Below, one piece after another: positions 1 to 10,697 of a stretch of 64,000 nt of DNA. The stretch's first letter is position 1; each line of letters starts with the position of its first letter. The stretch lies in the NCBI RefSeq assembly GCF_000026145.1, contig NC_009445.1, positions 6,044,501-6,108,500 on the forward strand, written 5' to 3'. A program made the position numbers and the translations under genes. Source of the stretch: Bradyrhizobium sp. ORS 278. GTDB lineage: Bacteria > Pseudomonadota > Alphaproteobacteria > Rhizobiales > Xanthobacteraceae. The notes beneath the pieces were generated by a model that was not told where the DNA came from, searched no databases, and was given only the letters and a program-made list of their open reading frames with translations.

Positions 1-1465
1 AGAACGCGGCGACATTGGTGGGATCGGTGATCGTGAAGGTGTAGATCGGCGGCAGGAAGAAGAAATTGTAGCACAAGGATGCCATCAGGCTCGCCAGCAG
101 CGACGGCCACAGGCCATAGCGCGCGGCGACGCCGACGACGGCGGTGAGGAAGACAAGGTCGACGTTCTCGATGCCGAAGAACGGCTGGATCAGCTCGGCG
201 AGGCCGAGGCCGACGGCCGTGATCAGCAGGGCCATGATGTAGGGCTTGGCCTGCAGCGGCTCGCTGCGAGCCCGCGTCTGGACCGACGTACCGGTCTCGC
301 CCGGCGTCTCCTCGCCGGGGATGACGTGAATGCTGATGTTGCCGGCCCGGCGCACGAGATCGTGGACGACGGAGCCCCTGATGATCTCGAACAGACGCGA
401 GCGCTGCGACTTGCCGATGATGATCTGGGTGACGTTGTTGGCTTGGGCAAAGCCGATGAGATCATCGGCGATGCGGCGGCCCGCGCTGGGAATTGTCAGC
501 GCTTCGCCGCCGAGCGACTCGGCCAGCCGGAGCGTATCGGCAAGGCGGTCGCGCTGTTTGTCCGAGAGCTGCAGGTTGCGACGGGTCTCGATGGTGACAG
601 CCGTCCACGGCGCATGAACCCTGTCGGCGAGGCGCTTGGTGTAGCGCACGAGGCCGGCTGCGCGCGGATCCTCGGAGACGCAGACGAGAATGCGCTCGCC
701 CGCGGCCCAGGGGCCGGCGATCGCATTGGCCTGCATATGGTTGAGCAGCTGCTCGTCGACGCGCTCGGCCGTCCTGCGCAGCGCGAGCTCGCGCAGCGCC
801 GTCAGATTGCCCGGCGAGAAGTAGTGCTCCAGCGCACGCTCGGCCTGCTTGGGCACATAGACTTTGCCCTCCTTCAGCCGCTGGATCAGGTCGTCGGGCG
901 TGAGGTCGATGAGCTCGATGGCATCGGCGCGATCGAGGATCGAATCCGGCACGGTCTCGCGCACGCGCACATGGGTGATCTGGGCGACGACGTCGTTGAG
1001 GCTTTCGATATGCTGGACGTTCACGGCGGTATAGACGTCGATCCCGTGCGACAGCAGCTCCTCGACATCGAGGTAGCGTTTGGGATGACGGCTGCCCGCA
1101 GCATTGGTGTGAGCCAGCTCGTCGACGATCGCAAGCTTCGGACGCCGCGCGATCACGGCATCCAGATCCATCTCCTCGATGACCTGGTCCTTGTAGCCGA
1201 TACGCTTGCGGGGAATGACCTCGAGGCCGCGCACCAGCGCATCGGTCTCGACACGACCGTGGGTCTCGACGAAGCCGATCACGACATCGATGCCGGCCTT
1301 CAGCTTGGCGTGCGCGCTCGACAGCATCTCGTAGGTCTTGCCGACGCCGGGGGCGGCGCCGACAAAGATCTTGAGCTTGCCGGCAGGACTCTCCTCCCGC
1401 CGGGCCGCTTCGAGCAGGGCTTCCGGCGAGGGACGCTGGTCAGGATCGCGGCGTTGATGAGCCAT
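1..1465 (-). CDS. kdpD: KdpD sensor histidine kinase, N-terminal part (3' end outside window)
   Basis: Membrane sensor kinase that with KdpE controls the kdp operon in response to K+ limitation. The first 488 residues are visible. They hold a KdpD sensor domain with Walker A GAAPGVGKT (36-44) and a DELAHTN Walker-B-like motif. A universal-stress-protein-like domain follows (about 250-370), then the first hydrophobic segments of the DUF4118 membrane domain, where the window ends. The kinase core lies beyond base 1. The start is the ATG at 1465, matching the usual KdpD N-terminus with its poorly conserved lead-in. It follows kdpC in the same direction after a 64-base gap, as in other kdp operons; kdpE would be expected further left. 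Confidence 0.95.
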   Translation of the reverse strand, partial: MAHQRRDPDQRPSPEALLEAARREESPAGKLKIFVGAAPGVGKTYEMLSSAHAKLKAGIDVVIGFVETHGRVETDALVRGLEVIPRKRIGYKDQVIEEMDLDAVIARRPKLAIVDELAHTNAAGSRHPKRYLDVEELLSHGIDVYTAVNVQHIESLNDVVAQITHVRVRETVPDSILDRADAIELIDLTPDDLIQRLKEGKVYVPKQAERALEHYFSPGNLTALRELALRRTAERVDEQLLNHMQANAIAGPWAAGERILVCVSEDPRAAGLVRYTKRLADRVHAPWTAVTIETRRNLQLSDKQRDRLADTLRLAESLGGEALTIPSAGRRIADDLIGFAQANNVTQIIIGKSQRSRLFEIIRGSVVHDLVRRAGNISIHVIPGEETPGETGTSVQTRARSEPLQAKPYIMALLITAVGLGLAELIQPFFGIENVDLVFLTAVVGVAARYGLWPSLLASLMASLCYNFFFLPPIYTFTITDPTNVAAF

Positions 1466-1529
1466 GCGGCATTATAGACGGGGGTCTCTCGGCGCCAAGA
1501 CCAGGACCCCCGGCGACCTCACTTGACCG

Positions 1530-2138
1530 TTACTTGGTTGCCGTTGCGGCATCGAGCGCCAGATTGAGCGCGAGCACGTTAACGCGGGGTTCGCCGAGCA
1601 GCCCGATCAGCCGCCCCTCGGTGTTTTTCACGACCAGCGCCCGCACCCGATCCTCCGGCACGCCGCGCGCCTTGGCGACGCGCGGCACCTGGAACATCGC
1701 CGCTTCCGGCGAGACGTGCGGATCGAGGCCGCTTGCCGACGTGGTGACCAGGTCGACCGGGACGGGCTGCGCGGGGTTCTCCGCCTTGAGCTTGTCGACG
1801 TCCTCCTTGACGCGATCGGCCAGCGCCTTGCTGGTCGGGCCGAGGTTCGAGCCGGAGGAGTTCGCCGCGTTGTAGGGCGCCGGCACGGTCTTGGTGGAGT
1901 CATTCGGATCGGCGGTCGAGGTCGCCGAGGGGCGGCCGTGGAAATATCTGTCGTCCTTGAACTCCTGGCCGATCAGCGCCGAGCCGATGACCTGGCCGTT
2001 GCGCGTGATCAGGCTGCCTGCGGCCTGAGCCGGGAAAATCGTGACGGCGAGGCCGGTCATGGCGAGCGGATAGAGCAGGCCCGTGATGAGTGTGAGCGCG
2101 AGCAGGACGAAGATGGCGGGACGGATTTCTTTGAGCAT
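1530..2138 (-). CDS. kdpC: K+-transporting ATPase subunit C
   Basis: Single-span subunit of the KdpFABC K+ pump, needed for assembly and affinity. The protein is 202 residues, normal for the family. It begins MLKEIRPAI and has one N-terminal membrane helix (about 8-30), then a periplasmic domain with the family segments [20 protein letters not shown] and [15 protein letters not shown]. An in-frame upstream start would add nine residues. I prefer the ATG at 2138 because AGGAG lies six bases upstream and family members start here. The gap to kdpB is 115 bases, unusually long inside a kdp operon, and is filled by a REP-like palindrome. Confidence 0.96.
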   Translation of the reverse strand: MLKEIRPAIFVLLALTLITGLLYPLAMTGLAVTIFPAQAAGSLITRNGQVIGSALIGQEFKDDRYFHGRPSATSTADPNDSTKTVPAPYNAANSSGSNLGPTSKALADRVKEDVDKLKAENPAQPVPVDLVTTSASGLDPHVSPEAAMFQVPRVAKARGVPEDRVRALVVKNTEGRLIGLLGEPRVNVLALNLALDAATATK

Positions 2139-2160
2139 GTGAGTCTCCTGTGTTTCTTCC

Positions 2161-2240
2161 GTCATTGCAAGGAGCGAAGCGACGAAGCAATCCAGGCTGC
2201 GCGCGGGACTCTGGATTGCTTCGCTTCGCTCGCACTGACG
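2161..2240. repeat. REP-like palindromic element inside the kdp operon
   Basis: An 80-base imperfect palindrome of the form GTCAxTGC...GAAGCAATCC...GGATTGCTTC...GCACTGACG. The outer arms and the GAAGCAATCC/GGATTGCTTC core are complementary. A related copy lies at 57965-58046. It occupies almost the whole kdpB-kdpC gap, so it should be transcribed in the kdp mRNA and fold there. Elements of this kind are widely dispersed in Bradyrhizobium-type genomes (general knowledge; copy number not checked). Confidence 0.8.
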
Positions 2241-2253
2241 GCGGTTGGGAGTG

Positions 2254-4374
<2,121 letters not shown>

Positions 4375-4390
4375 GGAGGTTGCTCCGAGA

Positions 4391-6094
4391 TCAGAACACC
4401 GTGCCGGCGGTCATCGCGAGATGCTCGACGATGGGACCGAGAGCGAGTGCGGGGAAGAAGGTGAGGCCGCCGATGATCAGGATGACGCCGACGACCAGGC
4501 CGACGAACAGCCCGCCAGTGGTGGGCAAGGTGCCGGCGGACGGCGGGATCGACTTCTTCTCGGCGAGCGAACCTGCGATCGCCATCGCCGGGATGATCAT
4601 GAAGAAGCGGCCGACGAACATCGAGGACGCGAGCGTCAGATTGTAGAAGAAGGTGTTGCCGGTGAGGCCGCCGAAGGCCGAGCCGTTGTTGGCGGTCGCC
4701 GAGGTGAAGGCGTAGAGCACCTCGGTGAAGCCGTGCGGTCCGGCATTGGCCATCGATGCCACGGCCGACGGCAGCACGACGGCGACCGCGGTCCAGCCGA
4801 GATACATCAGCGGCAGGACCAGGATCGCCAGCATCGCCATCTTGACCTCGCGGGCCTCGATCTTCTTGCCGACATATTCCGGCGTGCGCCCGACCATCAG
4901 GCCGGCGACGAAGATCGCGAGCACCACGAACAGCAGCATGCCGTAGAGGCCGGCGCCGACGCCGCCGACGATGATCTCGCCGAGCTGCATGTTGATCAGC
5001 GGGATCATGCCGCCGAGCGCGGTGAAGCTGTCATGCATCGCGTTGACCGCGCCGCAGGAGGCGGCCGTGGTGATCACGGCGAACAGCGACGACGCGACGA
5101 TGCCGAAGCGGACCTCCTTGCCCTCCATGTTGCCGCCGGTCAGCCCGAGCGCGTTCAGCACATTGCTGCCGCTCGCCTCGGCCCAGTAGGTGACGGCGAC
5201 GCCGGCGATGAACAGCACGCCCATGACAGCGAGGATCGCCCAGCCCTGGCGCTGGTTGCCGACCATGCGGCCGAACACGTTGGTGAGCGCGGCGCCGAGC
5301 GCGAAGATCGAGATCATCTGGATGAAGTTCGACAGCGCGGTCGGGTTCTCGAACGGATGCGCGGCATTGGCATTGAAGAAGCCGCCGCCATTGGTGCCGA
5401 GCATCTTGATCGCGACCTGCGAGGCCACCGGCCCGACCGCGATGGTCTGCTTGGCGCCCTCGAGCGTCGTTGCCTCGACATAGGGCCCCAGCGTCTGCGG
5501 GATGCCCTGCCAGACGAGGAAGAGAGTGTAGACGATGCACAGCGGCAGCAGGATGTAGAGCGTGCATCTGGTAATATCGACCCAGAAATTGCCGACGGTG
5601 CGCGCAGAGGCACGCGAGAAGCCGCGGATCAGCGCGATCGCGAGCACGATGCCGGTGGCGGCCGACAGGAAGTTCTGGTGCGTCAGGCCGAGCATCTGGA
5701 CGAGATAAGAGAGCGTGCTCTCGCCGCCGTAGTTCTGCCAGTTGGTGTTGGTGAGGAAGCTGATCGCGGTGTTGAACGACAGGTCCTCGGCGACCGCGGA
5801 CTGGCCGGCGGGATTGAACGGCAGCACGGCCTGCAGCCGCATCACGCCGTAGATGATCAGGAAGCCGCCGACATGGAACAGCAGCATCGCGACCGTGTAG
5901 GTCAGCCAATGCTGCTCGCGGCGCTCGTCGACGCCGCCGGCCCAGTAGATCGCGGCTTCGACCGGTCGCAGCACCGGAGAGAGGAACGTACGCTCGCCGT
6001 TGAAGATTCGCGTCATGTACCAGCCGAGCGGCTTGGCGAGCGCGACGACGACGGCGCAATAAAGCAGGATCTGGATCCAGCCGATGACGGTCAT
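4391..6094 (-). CDS. kdpA: K+-transporting ATPase subunit A (K+ channel-like subunit)
   Basis: Ten-helix membrane protein of the K+ transporter superfamily forming the selectivity filter of KdpFABC. The 567 residues fit the family length. The N-terminus [12 protein letters not shown] and the filter-type loops, including [19 protein letters not shown] near the middle, are diagnostic. It lies between kdpF (34-base gap) and kdpB (16-base gap) and is certainly co-transcribed with them. Confidence 0.98.
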   Translation of the reverse strand: MTVIGWIQILLYCAVVVALAKPLGWYMTRIFNGERTFLSPVLRPVEAAIYWAGGVDERREQHWLTYTVAMLLFHVGGFLIIYGVMRLQAVLPFNPAGQSAVAEDLSFNTAISFLTNTNWQNYGGESTLSYLVQMLGLTHQNFLSAATGIVLAIALIRGFSRASARTVGNFWVDITRCTLYILLPLCIVYTLFLVWQGIPQTLGPYVEATTLEGAKQTIAVGPVASQVAIKMLGTNGGGFFNANAAHPFENPTALSNFIQMISIFALGAALTNVFGRMVGNQRQGWAILAVMGVLFIAGVAVTYWAEASGSNVLNALGLTGGNMEGKEVRFGIVASSLFAVITTAASCGAVNAMHDSFTALGGMIPLINMQLGEIIVGGVGAGLYGMLLFVVLAIFVAGLMVGRTPEYVGKKIEAREVKMAMLAILVLPLMYLGWTAVAVVLPSAVASMANAGPHGFTEVLYAFTSATANNGSAFGGLTGNTFFYNLTLASSMFVGRFFMIIPAMAIAGSLAEKKSIPPSAGTLPTTGGLFVGLVVGVILIIGGLTFFPALALGPIVEHLAMTAGTVF

Positions 6095-6128
6095 GGGGAT
6101 TGTCCTAGGGAAGTGCTGATACGGGCGG

Positions 6129-6218
6129 TCAGAACCGCTCGGGCCGCAGCAGCGCGTAGGTGAGATAGATCAGGAGGCCGAGCGACACGGCGCCGGCGAG
6201 CGAATAGTCGACGATCAT
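6129..6218 (-). CDS. kdpF: KdpF small membrane subunit
   Basis: A 29-residue peptide reading [20 protein letters not shown] then YALLRPERF, a single membrane helix ending in the LLRPERF signature of KdpF. KdpF is a lipid-like stabilising subunit of the K+ pump. GGAG lies seven bases upstream of the ATG, and the gene sits directly before kdpA as expected. Confidence 0.93.
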   Translation of the reverse strand: MIVDYSLAGAVSLGLLIYLTYALLRPERF

Positions 6219-6228
6219 CGCGCGTCTC

Positions 6229-6315
6229 CTACAGCCGCTCGCAGGCATAGGTGTAGCCGATCGCCAAAGCGAAGAAGCCGGCGCCGAGCGCCAGCATCAA
6301 AAGGTCCATCATCAT
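6229..6315 (-). CDS. Small membrane peptide upstream of kdpF
   Basis: A 28-residue ORF starting with three consecutive ATG codons (6315, 6312, 6309) after AGGAG, and reading MMMDLLMLALGAGFFALAIG then YTYACERL. It is one hydrophobic helix with a short charged tail. The stop lies 10 bases before the kdpF start, and the kdpF Shine-Dalgarno overlaps that stop, suggesting translational coupling. Similar short ORFs ending in CERL are, to my recollection, common directly upstream of kdpF in proteobacteria but rarely annotated. Its role is unknown; it may be an extra small subunit or a leader peptide. Confidence 0.65.
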   Translation of the reverse strand: MMMDLLMLALGAGFFALAIGYTYACERL

Positions 6316-6654
6316 GTGCTCCTCTCGCGCGCGAGATGCGCGCAAAGCCGTGGAGCGGCCAGCGCGGAGATGGGCGGCATGGTCCGATCCACTCCGCCAG
6401 ATGGCATCCGGATGCATAGGTTTTCGAGAGAGCGCTGCTCGGAAAGTTATAGGAATCTCATAAGAACGGCGGCGTTCCCTTCGGGAATCCCTGCCGAATG
6501 CCCCCGCCCGCCATAAGACCCAGCTCAGCAGCCGTCCCCTTTATGCCGCGCTTATTTCTTGCCGGCAGCCCCCCTCTCGCATTCCTACGGCGTTCGCCGC
6601 CAGATTGGCGCCAGGGCCCGGACGGGTCCTGCTCAATTCTGATGGAGCGACATC
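6316..6654. promoter_or_regulatory. Divergent intergenic region holding the kdp promoter
   Basis: 339 bases between the leftward kdp operon and a rightward unknown gene. Most of it is GC-rich, but 6441-6466 is a short AT-rich patch with an imperfect dyad (TTAT..N8..TATAA on the minus strand), a plausible site for KdpE and the kdp promoter. I could not fix -35/-10 elements, so the KdpE site is only a candidate. The rightward gene at 6655 presumably starts from the right half. Confidence 0.4.
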
Positions 6655-7095
6655 ATGCCGGTCACCACAGCTCTCGATCTCGTCGAGCCGCAGCACGCGC
6701 AGGAAGCGGCCACGCTGCTCACCGATCTGCTCGGCACAACGGACGATGTCTCGCCGCTGTCGGCGCGCGGACGACGCCGGGTCCGGATCGACCAGATGTT
6801 GCGGGCCGACGCGCGGATCGACGCGGCGCTCGAGCTGATCGCGCTGCAATTGCCTGGCTGGTCGCTGCGCCGCCTCGCCTATGACAACGGCGAATGGCAC
6901 TGCGCGTTGTCGCGGCGCCGTGAAATGCCCGACTGGCTCGATCACTGCGCCGAGGCGACGCACAGCGACCTGTCGCTGGCCATCCTCCACGCCGCAGTCG
7001 AGGCGAAGCGACGCGAGCCGAGCCCAGCCTCCGGCTCGGGACGCCGTGCCGCCGAGCCCGACCTCGACGCCCTGCTCTGCTGTGACAATTTCTGA
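6655..7095 (+). CDS. Hypothetical protein, 146 aa
   Basis: I do not recognise this family. The ATG has GGAG eight bases upstream. The protein is soluble, without signal peptide or membrane helices. It has an amphipathic helical first half, a central stretch with LPGWSLRRLAYDNGEWHCAL resembling a small alpha/beta fold, and a basic, proline-rich tail ending CCDNF. It is divergent from kdp and followed at 18 bases by another small gene in the same direction. Codon usage looks like the host. No function can be assigned. Confidence 0.7.
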   Translation: MPVTTALDLVEPQHAQEAATLLTDLLGTTDDVSPLSARGRRRVRIDQMLRADARIDAALELIALQLPGWSLRRLAYDNGEWHCALSRRREMPDWLDHCAEATHSDLSLAILHAAVEAKRREPSPASGSGRRAAEPDLDALLCCDNF

Positions 7096-7113
7096 GGCGG
7101 CGCGAGCCCAGCG

Positions 7114-7398
7114 ATGATCCTCTCGGCTGACAAACCCGTGGAACGCTCCATGGCCCGTGTCCTGCTGCGCTTCGGCCTGCGAGCGACGATCCTCGCCGTG
7201 TTCGCAAGCTTCGGCAGCATCGGCTTCGCGCGCAGCCTCGCGGCGCTGCTGTGGATGACCGTCATCCTCTGCGCCGTGCTTGCCACCCTGCGGCGCGAGC
7301 GCGTCTTCACCGCCGGCCTGAACCATTGGGACGAGATGGTCGGCTATTTCGCGTTGTATTGCGCCGCAATGGCGCTGATCCAGCTCGCGGGATCCTAG
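7114..7398 (+). CDS. Hypothetical small membrane protein, 94 aa
   Basis: Two or three hydrophobic segments are visible: roughly 21-40, 43-61 and 76-92. A basic loop (LRRERVFTAGLNHWDEMVGY) lies between the last two. It starts 18 bases after the preceding unknown gene and is probably co-transcribed with it. I do not recognise the family. It could be an inner-membrane accessory protein, but nothing in it gives a specific role. Confidence 0.65.
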   Translation: MILSADKPVERSMARVLLRFGLRATILAVFASFGSIGFARSLAALLWMTVILCAVLATLRRERVFTAGLNHWDEMVGYFALYCAAMALIQLAGS

Positions 7399-7537
7399 AG
7401 CCCGATCCCTTTACGCGACGGCTATGACGCCGCCCGCACCGCCCCATCGATTTTCAATCCGGACACGCGATATCCGATCCAAGACAGCGAGGCCATTCCG
7501 CGCGGAAGGCCCGCGTCACACCAGAAGGACCACGTCC

Positions 7538-7813
7538 ATGAAGCTCGTCGAACCTCCCTCGTGCCACAAGTCCGCGGCCGCCCTCGTGCTCATCGGCCGC
7601 AACAGCCATGGCCAATGGGTCGCGCAGGAGCAGAATGGTCTCTATGGCGGCCTGTTCGTCAGCCGCGCCGAGGCCATGAAATATGCGCTGTTCGAGAACG
7701 GCCATCATCCCGAAACGATCGTCGAGCTGTCGCGCACGATCGAGCTCGACACGACCCGCGGGCTTGCCTCGATCGGCCTGTCGTACGGCACCAGCAAGCG
7801 GCCCGACGCATGA
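7538..7813 (+). CDS. Hypothetical protein, 91 aa
   Basis: Small soluble protein of unknown function. I start it at the ATG at 7538 (MKLVEPPSCHKSAAALVLIG), which has AAGGA about eight bases upstream. The longer open frame from 7424 adds a low-complexity basic stretch that looks non-coding. The middle, GRNSHGQWVAQEQNGLYGGL, followed by SRAEAMKYALFENG, resembles small beta-strand/helix proteins that are conserved but unnamed in rhizobia (recollection, not checked). It is convergent with the OFA transporter gene. Confidence 0.65.
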   Translation: MKLVEPPSCHKSAAALVLIGRNSHGQWVAQEQNGLYGGLFVSRAEAMKYALFENGHHPETIVELSRTIELDTTRGLASIGLSYGTSKRPDA

Positions 7814-7883
7814 ACGACGCGCTCAAGGGCAGCGGGGAAGCTGCGCCGGGACGGCGAAGCTAATCGCTTATTCTGGCATGGGC

Positions 7884-7915
7884 AAAAAAACGGGGCGGCC
7901 GATCAGGCCGCCCCG
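7884..7915 (-). terminator. Intrinsic terminator of the OFA transporter gene
   Basis: Perfect 9-bp stem GGGGCGGCC / GGCCGCCCC (7892-7900 and 7906-7914) with a 5-base loop. On the minus strand it is followed by seven T residues (7884-7890). It lies 25 bases past the stop of the gene at 7940. Confidence 0.93.
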
Positions 7916-7939
7916 CATGCAAGCTTCGCGATCGGTGGA

Positions 7940-9595
7940 TCAGAAGATCTTTACCGCGCTTTCGAGCGTCTTCCAGACGCCCCAGGCCAGCGGCACGCCG
8001 ACGAAGGCCCAGAACAGCGCCGAGCTCAGGTCGAGGCCGCCCTTGCCGATGCCGAACGAGCCGTGCTGGATCGCCGACTCGCTCTTGGCGAGCTCAGCCT
8101 GGTAGCGCGCCACTTCTTCGGGGCTCATGTTCCACTTGTGATCGACGGGCTTGATCATGAAGTTGCAGATCAGGCCGGCGAGCAGCATGGCGCAGAGGAT
8201 GTACATCGTGGTGTTGTACAGCTGGTCGCGCGGCACGCCGGCGGCAAGCTGAAACTCGCGGATGTAGTTGACGACCACCGGACCGATGATGCCGGCGGTG
8301 GCCCAGGCCGTCAGCAGCCGGCCGTGGATGGCGCCCACGAACTGAGTGCCGAACAGGTCAGCGAGATAGGCCGGCACCGTCGCGAAGCCGCCGCCATACA
8401 TCGAGAGGATGATGGCAAAGGCGCCCACGAAGAGCAGCTTCGAGCCCATCGCCGCGAAGGTCGGCGCCAGCGCGTAGAGCACGATGCCGATCAGGAAGAA
8501 GCAGTAATAGGTCGCCTTGCGGCCGATGTGGTCGGACAGCGAGGCCCAGAAGAAGCGGCCGCCGATGTTGAACAGCGACAGCAGGCCGGCAAAGCCGGCT
8601 GCGATGCCGGCGACGGTGGCCTTCTGCGTGGCGTCGAGCTGGTTGAAGCTGACGTCGGGCAGACCGATCAGCTTGCCGGCGAAGATCTCCTGCAGCATCG
8701 GCGAAGCCATGCCGATGACGCCGATGCCCGCCGACACGTTCAAGCACAGCACCCACCAGACCAGCCAGAACTGCGGGGTCTTGTGCGCGTTATCGAGATG
8801 CACGTGATGCTCGGAGATCATCGCCTTCTTCACCGCCGGCGGCGTCCAGCCCTCGGGCTGCCAGCCCACCGGAGCGACGCGATAGGCGAAGGCGCCGATC
8901 ATCATGAACACGAAATAGATCACGCCCATCGTGACGAAGGTCTCCCAGACGCCGACCGAGGTCGGGGTCTTGAAGTAGTTCATCAGCAGGTTGGCCAGCG
9001 GAGCACCGATCATCGCGCCGCCGCCGAACCCCATGATGGCCATGCCGGTCGCCATGCCGCGACGGTCCGGGAACCATTTTACCAGGGTCGAGACCGGCGA
9101 GATGTAGCCGAGACCGAGGCCGATGCCGCCGATCACGCCGGCGCCGAGCCACATCATCCAGAGCTGGTGGACATAGATGCCGAGCGCTGCGATCAGCAGA
9201 CCGCCGCCCCAGCAGCACGCCGCCACCGCGCCGGCCTTGCGCGGGCCCGCCCGCTCCAGCCAGCCGCCCCAGACCGCCGCAGAGCCGCCGAGCAGCACGA
9301 AGAACAGCGTGTACATCCAGCCGAGGCTCGCGACCTTCCAGTCGCAGCTGGTCGTGAACAGTTCCTGCAGCAGGGTCATGTCGGTGCAGACGGTGCTCTG
9401 CGTCACGCCGATCGCGCGCGACAGCGGTAGCCAGAACACCGAGAAGCCATAGGCCATGCCAATGCACAGATGAATGCACAGGGCCGCCGGTGGAACCAGC
9501 CAGCGGTTGAACCCCGCCTTTGCGACCGTGTGCTCACGGTCGAAGATGCCCGCTTGCGCGTTCGGGAGCGAGCCCGCGCTCTCAATGGTTGCCAT
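7940..9595 (-). CDS. OFA-family MFS transporter (oxalate/formate antiporter-like)
   Basis: Inner-membrane major-facilitator protein of 551 residues with about 12 hydrophobic helices. It has the OFA-type N-terminus (PPAALCIHLCIGMAYGFSVF), an RRGMATGMAIMGFGGGAMIG loop between halves of the first bundle, and a SLFNIGGRFFWASLSDHIGR segment in the second. OFA proteins exchange oxalate/formate or carry related monocarboxylates; the substrate here is unknown. AGGAG precedes the ATG by five bases. The gene stands alone, with an intrinsic terminator behind it and a perfect FixK/FNR-type box 54 bases upstream of the start, suggesting induction under low oxygen. I see no oxalyl-CoA genes in this window. 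Confidence 0.9.
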   Translation of the reverse strand: MATIESAGSLPNAQAGIFDREHTVAKAGFNRWLVPPAALCIHLCIGMAYGFSVFWLPLSRAIGVTQSTVCTDMTLLQELFTTSCDWKVASLGWMYTLFFVLLGGSAAVWGGWLERAGPRKAGAVAACCWGGGLLIAALGIYVHQLWMMWLGAGVIGGIGLGLGYISPVSTLVKWFPDRRGMATGMAIMGFGGGAMIGAPLANLLMNYFKTPTSVGVWETFVTMGVIYFVFMMIGAFAYRVAPVGWQPEGWTPPAVKKAMISEHHVHLDNAHKTPQFWLVWWVLCLNVSAGIGVIGMASPMLQEIFAGKLIGLPDVSFNQLDATQKATVAGIAAGFAGLLSLFNIGGRFFWASLSDHIGRKATYYCFFLIGIVLYALAPTFAAMGSKLLFVGAFAIILSMYGGGFATVPAYLADLFGTQFVGAIHGRLLTAWATAGIIGPVVVNYIREFQLAAGVPRDQLYNTTMYILCAMLLAGLICNFMIKPVDHKWNMSPEEVARYQAELAKSESAIQHGSFGIGKGGLDLSSALFWAFVGVPLAWGVWKTLESAVKIF

Positions 9596-10333
9596 GCATT
9601 CCTCCCCTACGGACTCCCGTCAAACGCAACGACGTCATGTTCTGTCCCCTTGATCAGAATCAATACGCTCACTCACCCTGCCGACCGTCGACCTACCAGA
9701 CAATTTTCGCGATGCACAAACACCGAGATCGGTTCCATGCGCATGACACCCCCCACCGAGGCGTCAGGCGTCGTGTCATTCTCGTGCCGCGGTTCCACCT
9801 GGCCGATCCACAACGGGCATGGCCTGCCATCCGCAACCTCCGCGGAAGGCGCCTCAATTGGTGCAGAACCAAGGCAAATTGTCGATAGTAAAATGGTAAT
9901 AACTGGTCAAACTTCGTGGATTGACCGCAATGCAGCGAACCTGTGTTGCTAACAAACACAGAATTTCACGTGCAACCGACGCCACCGCCACTCTCGGCTG
10001 TAGTTATCGGACGCTTGATTACTTCGAGATGGCGGACGCGTGTCGCGAAGGGAATCAACTAATGAGAAGACCGCTTGCGTTGGACCGACTTGATCCGCAG
10101 GTCACGTCGCTGACGCTCTCGAAATTGTGAACAGGGTGACAACCTCTCCTTGCCTCATCACCACGCCGCAAGCCTGGACTGAGAACGCGGCAGAGTTATG
10201 AGCGGGCCCTGGCGCAGATGCGACGATAGGAAGCGGCTCGAGCGCTTGACACCTGCCCGGCTGCTGCAGATGCACACGAACTACTTAGTCCAACAACTCC
10301 TGGCATGTCGTCGGGCGCGATCGTCCCAGCCGA
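9596..10333. other. Long intergenic region between the OFA transporter and the TusA-like gene
   Basis: 738 bases with no convincing gene; the short open frames lack ribosome sites and family likeness. It holds a FixK/FNR box (9650-9663) next to the transporter. It also holds an AT-richer stretch with two dyads: GGTCAA-N10-TTGACC (9905-9926) and CTGTGTT-N7-AACACAG (9941-9961). Those dyads look like operators or a small transcript, but no gene is obviously driven by them. Nothing further is seen in 9965-10333. Confidence 0.5.
9650..9663 (-). promoter_or_regulatory. FixK/FNR-type binding site
   Basis: Perfect dyad TTGAT-CAGA-ATCAA, matching the FNR/FixK consensus TTGAT-N4-ATCAA. Its centre is 61 bases upstream of the OFA transporter ATG. 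A class-II activator site at -40.5 would then put the transcript start near 9616 and leave a leader of about 20 bases. I see no strong -10 hexamer at that spacing. The assignment to FixK rather than FNR/Nnr is inferred from the rhizobial setting. Confidence 0.75.
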
Positions 10334-10573
10334 TCACTGCGTGCCAGACATCGTCTTCTCGATCAGGAACAGGATCCGGTGCTCGCTGCGTTCGACGATC
10401 TCCACCTGGTCGCCGGTCTCGCGAATCAGGTTGGGAATGTCGATCACGGCCAAGGGGTCGGTACAGCACACCTCAAGACGCTGGCCCGGCCGCAGCGACT
10501 GCAGCGCCTTCCGCGTCTTGAGTGCCGGCAGCGGGCACTTCAATCCCGTCAAATCCAGCCGTGTCATGCTCAT
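10334..10573 (-). CDS. TusA-family sulfur carrier protein
   Basis: 79-residue TusA/SirA-like protein with the diagnostic CPLP motif (C13-P16 in LDLTGLKCPLPALK). It also shows the two-layer alpha/beta pattern of the family (RLEVCCTDPLAVIDIPN, EIVERSEHRILFLIEK). TusA proteins accept persulfide sulfur on this cysteine for tRNA thiolation, molybdenum cofactor or sulfur oxidation. Being 124 bases downstream of mobB on the same strand, it could supply sulfur for molybdoenzyme maturation, but this is inference. There are two possible ATGs (10573, 10567); AAGG lies eight bases before the first. Confidence 0.88.
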   Translation of the reverse strand: MSMTRLDLTGLKCPLPALKTRKALQSLRPGQRLEVCCTDPLAVIDIPNLIRETGDQVEIVERSEHRILFLIEKTMSGTQ

Positions 10574-10697
10574 GGGCGGACCTTGGCGAAGCGACGATCA
10601 GACGTCAACCCCGCGGCCTCCGACTTCGTGAAACCCAAGTTCCGGAGTGGAACTCAAATCGCTGTGCGGGTTCCACCTGTGCGAGAGTCGAGTTCCA

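Noticed and set aside
326..1477. 383-codon plus-strand open frame at the left end
   Set aside because: The minus strand encodes KdpD with P-loop and sensor motifs over the same bases; it is just not closed within the window.
9921..10130. 69-codon open frame after the dyads
   Set aside because: No ribosome site, no family likeness, and codon choice differs from the neighbours.
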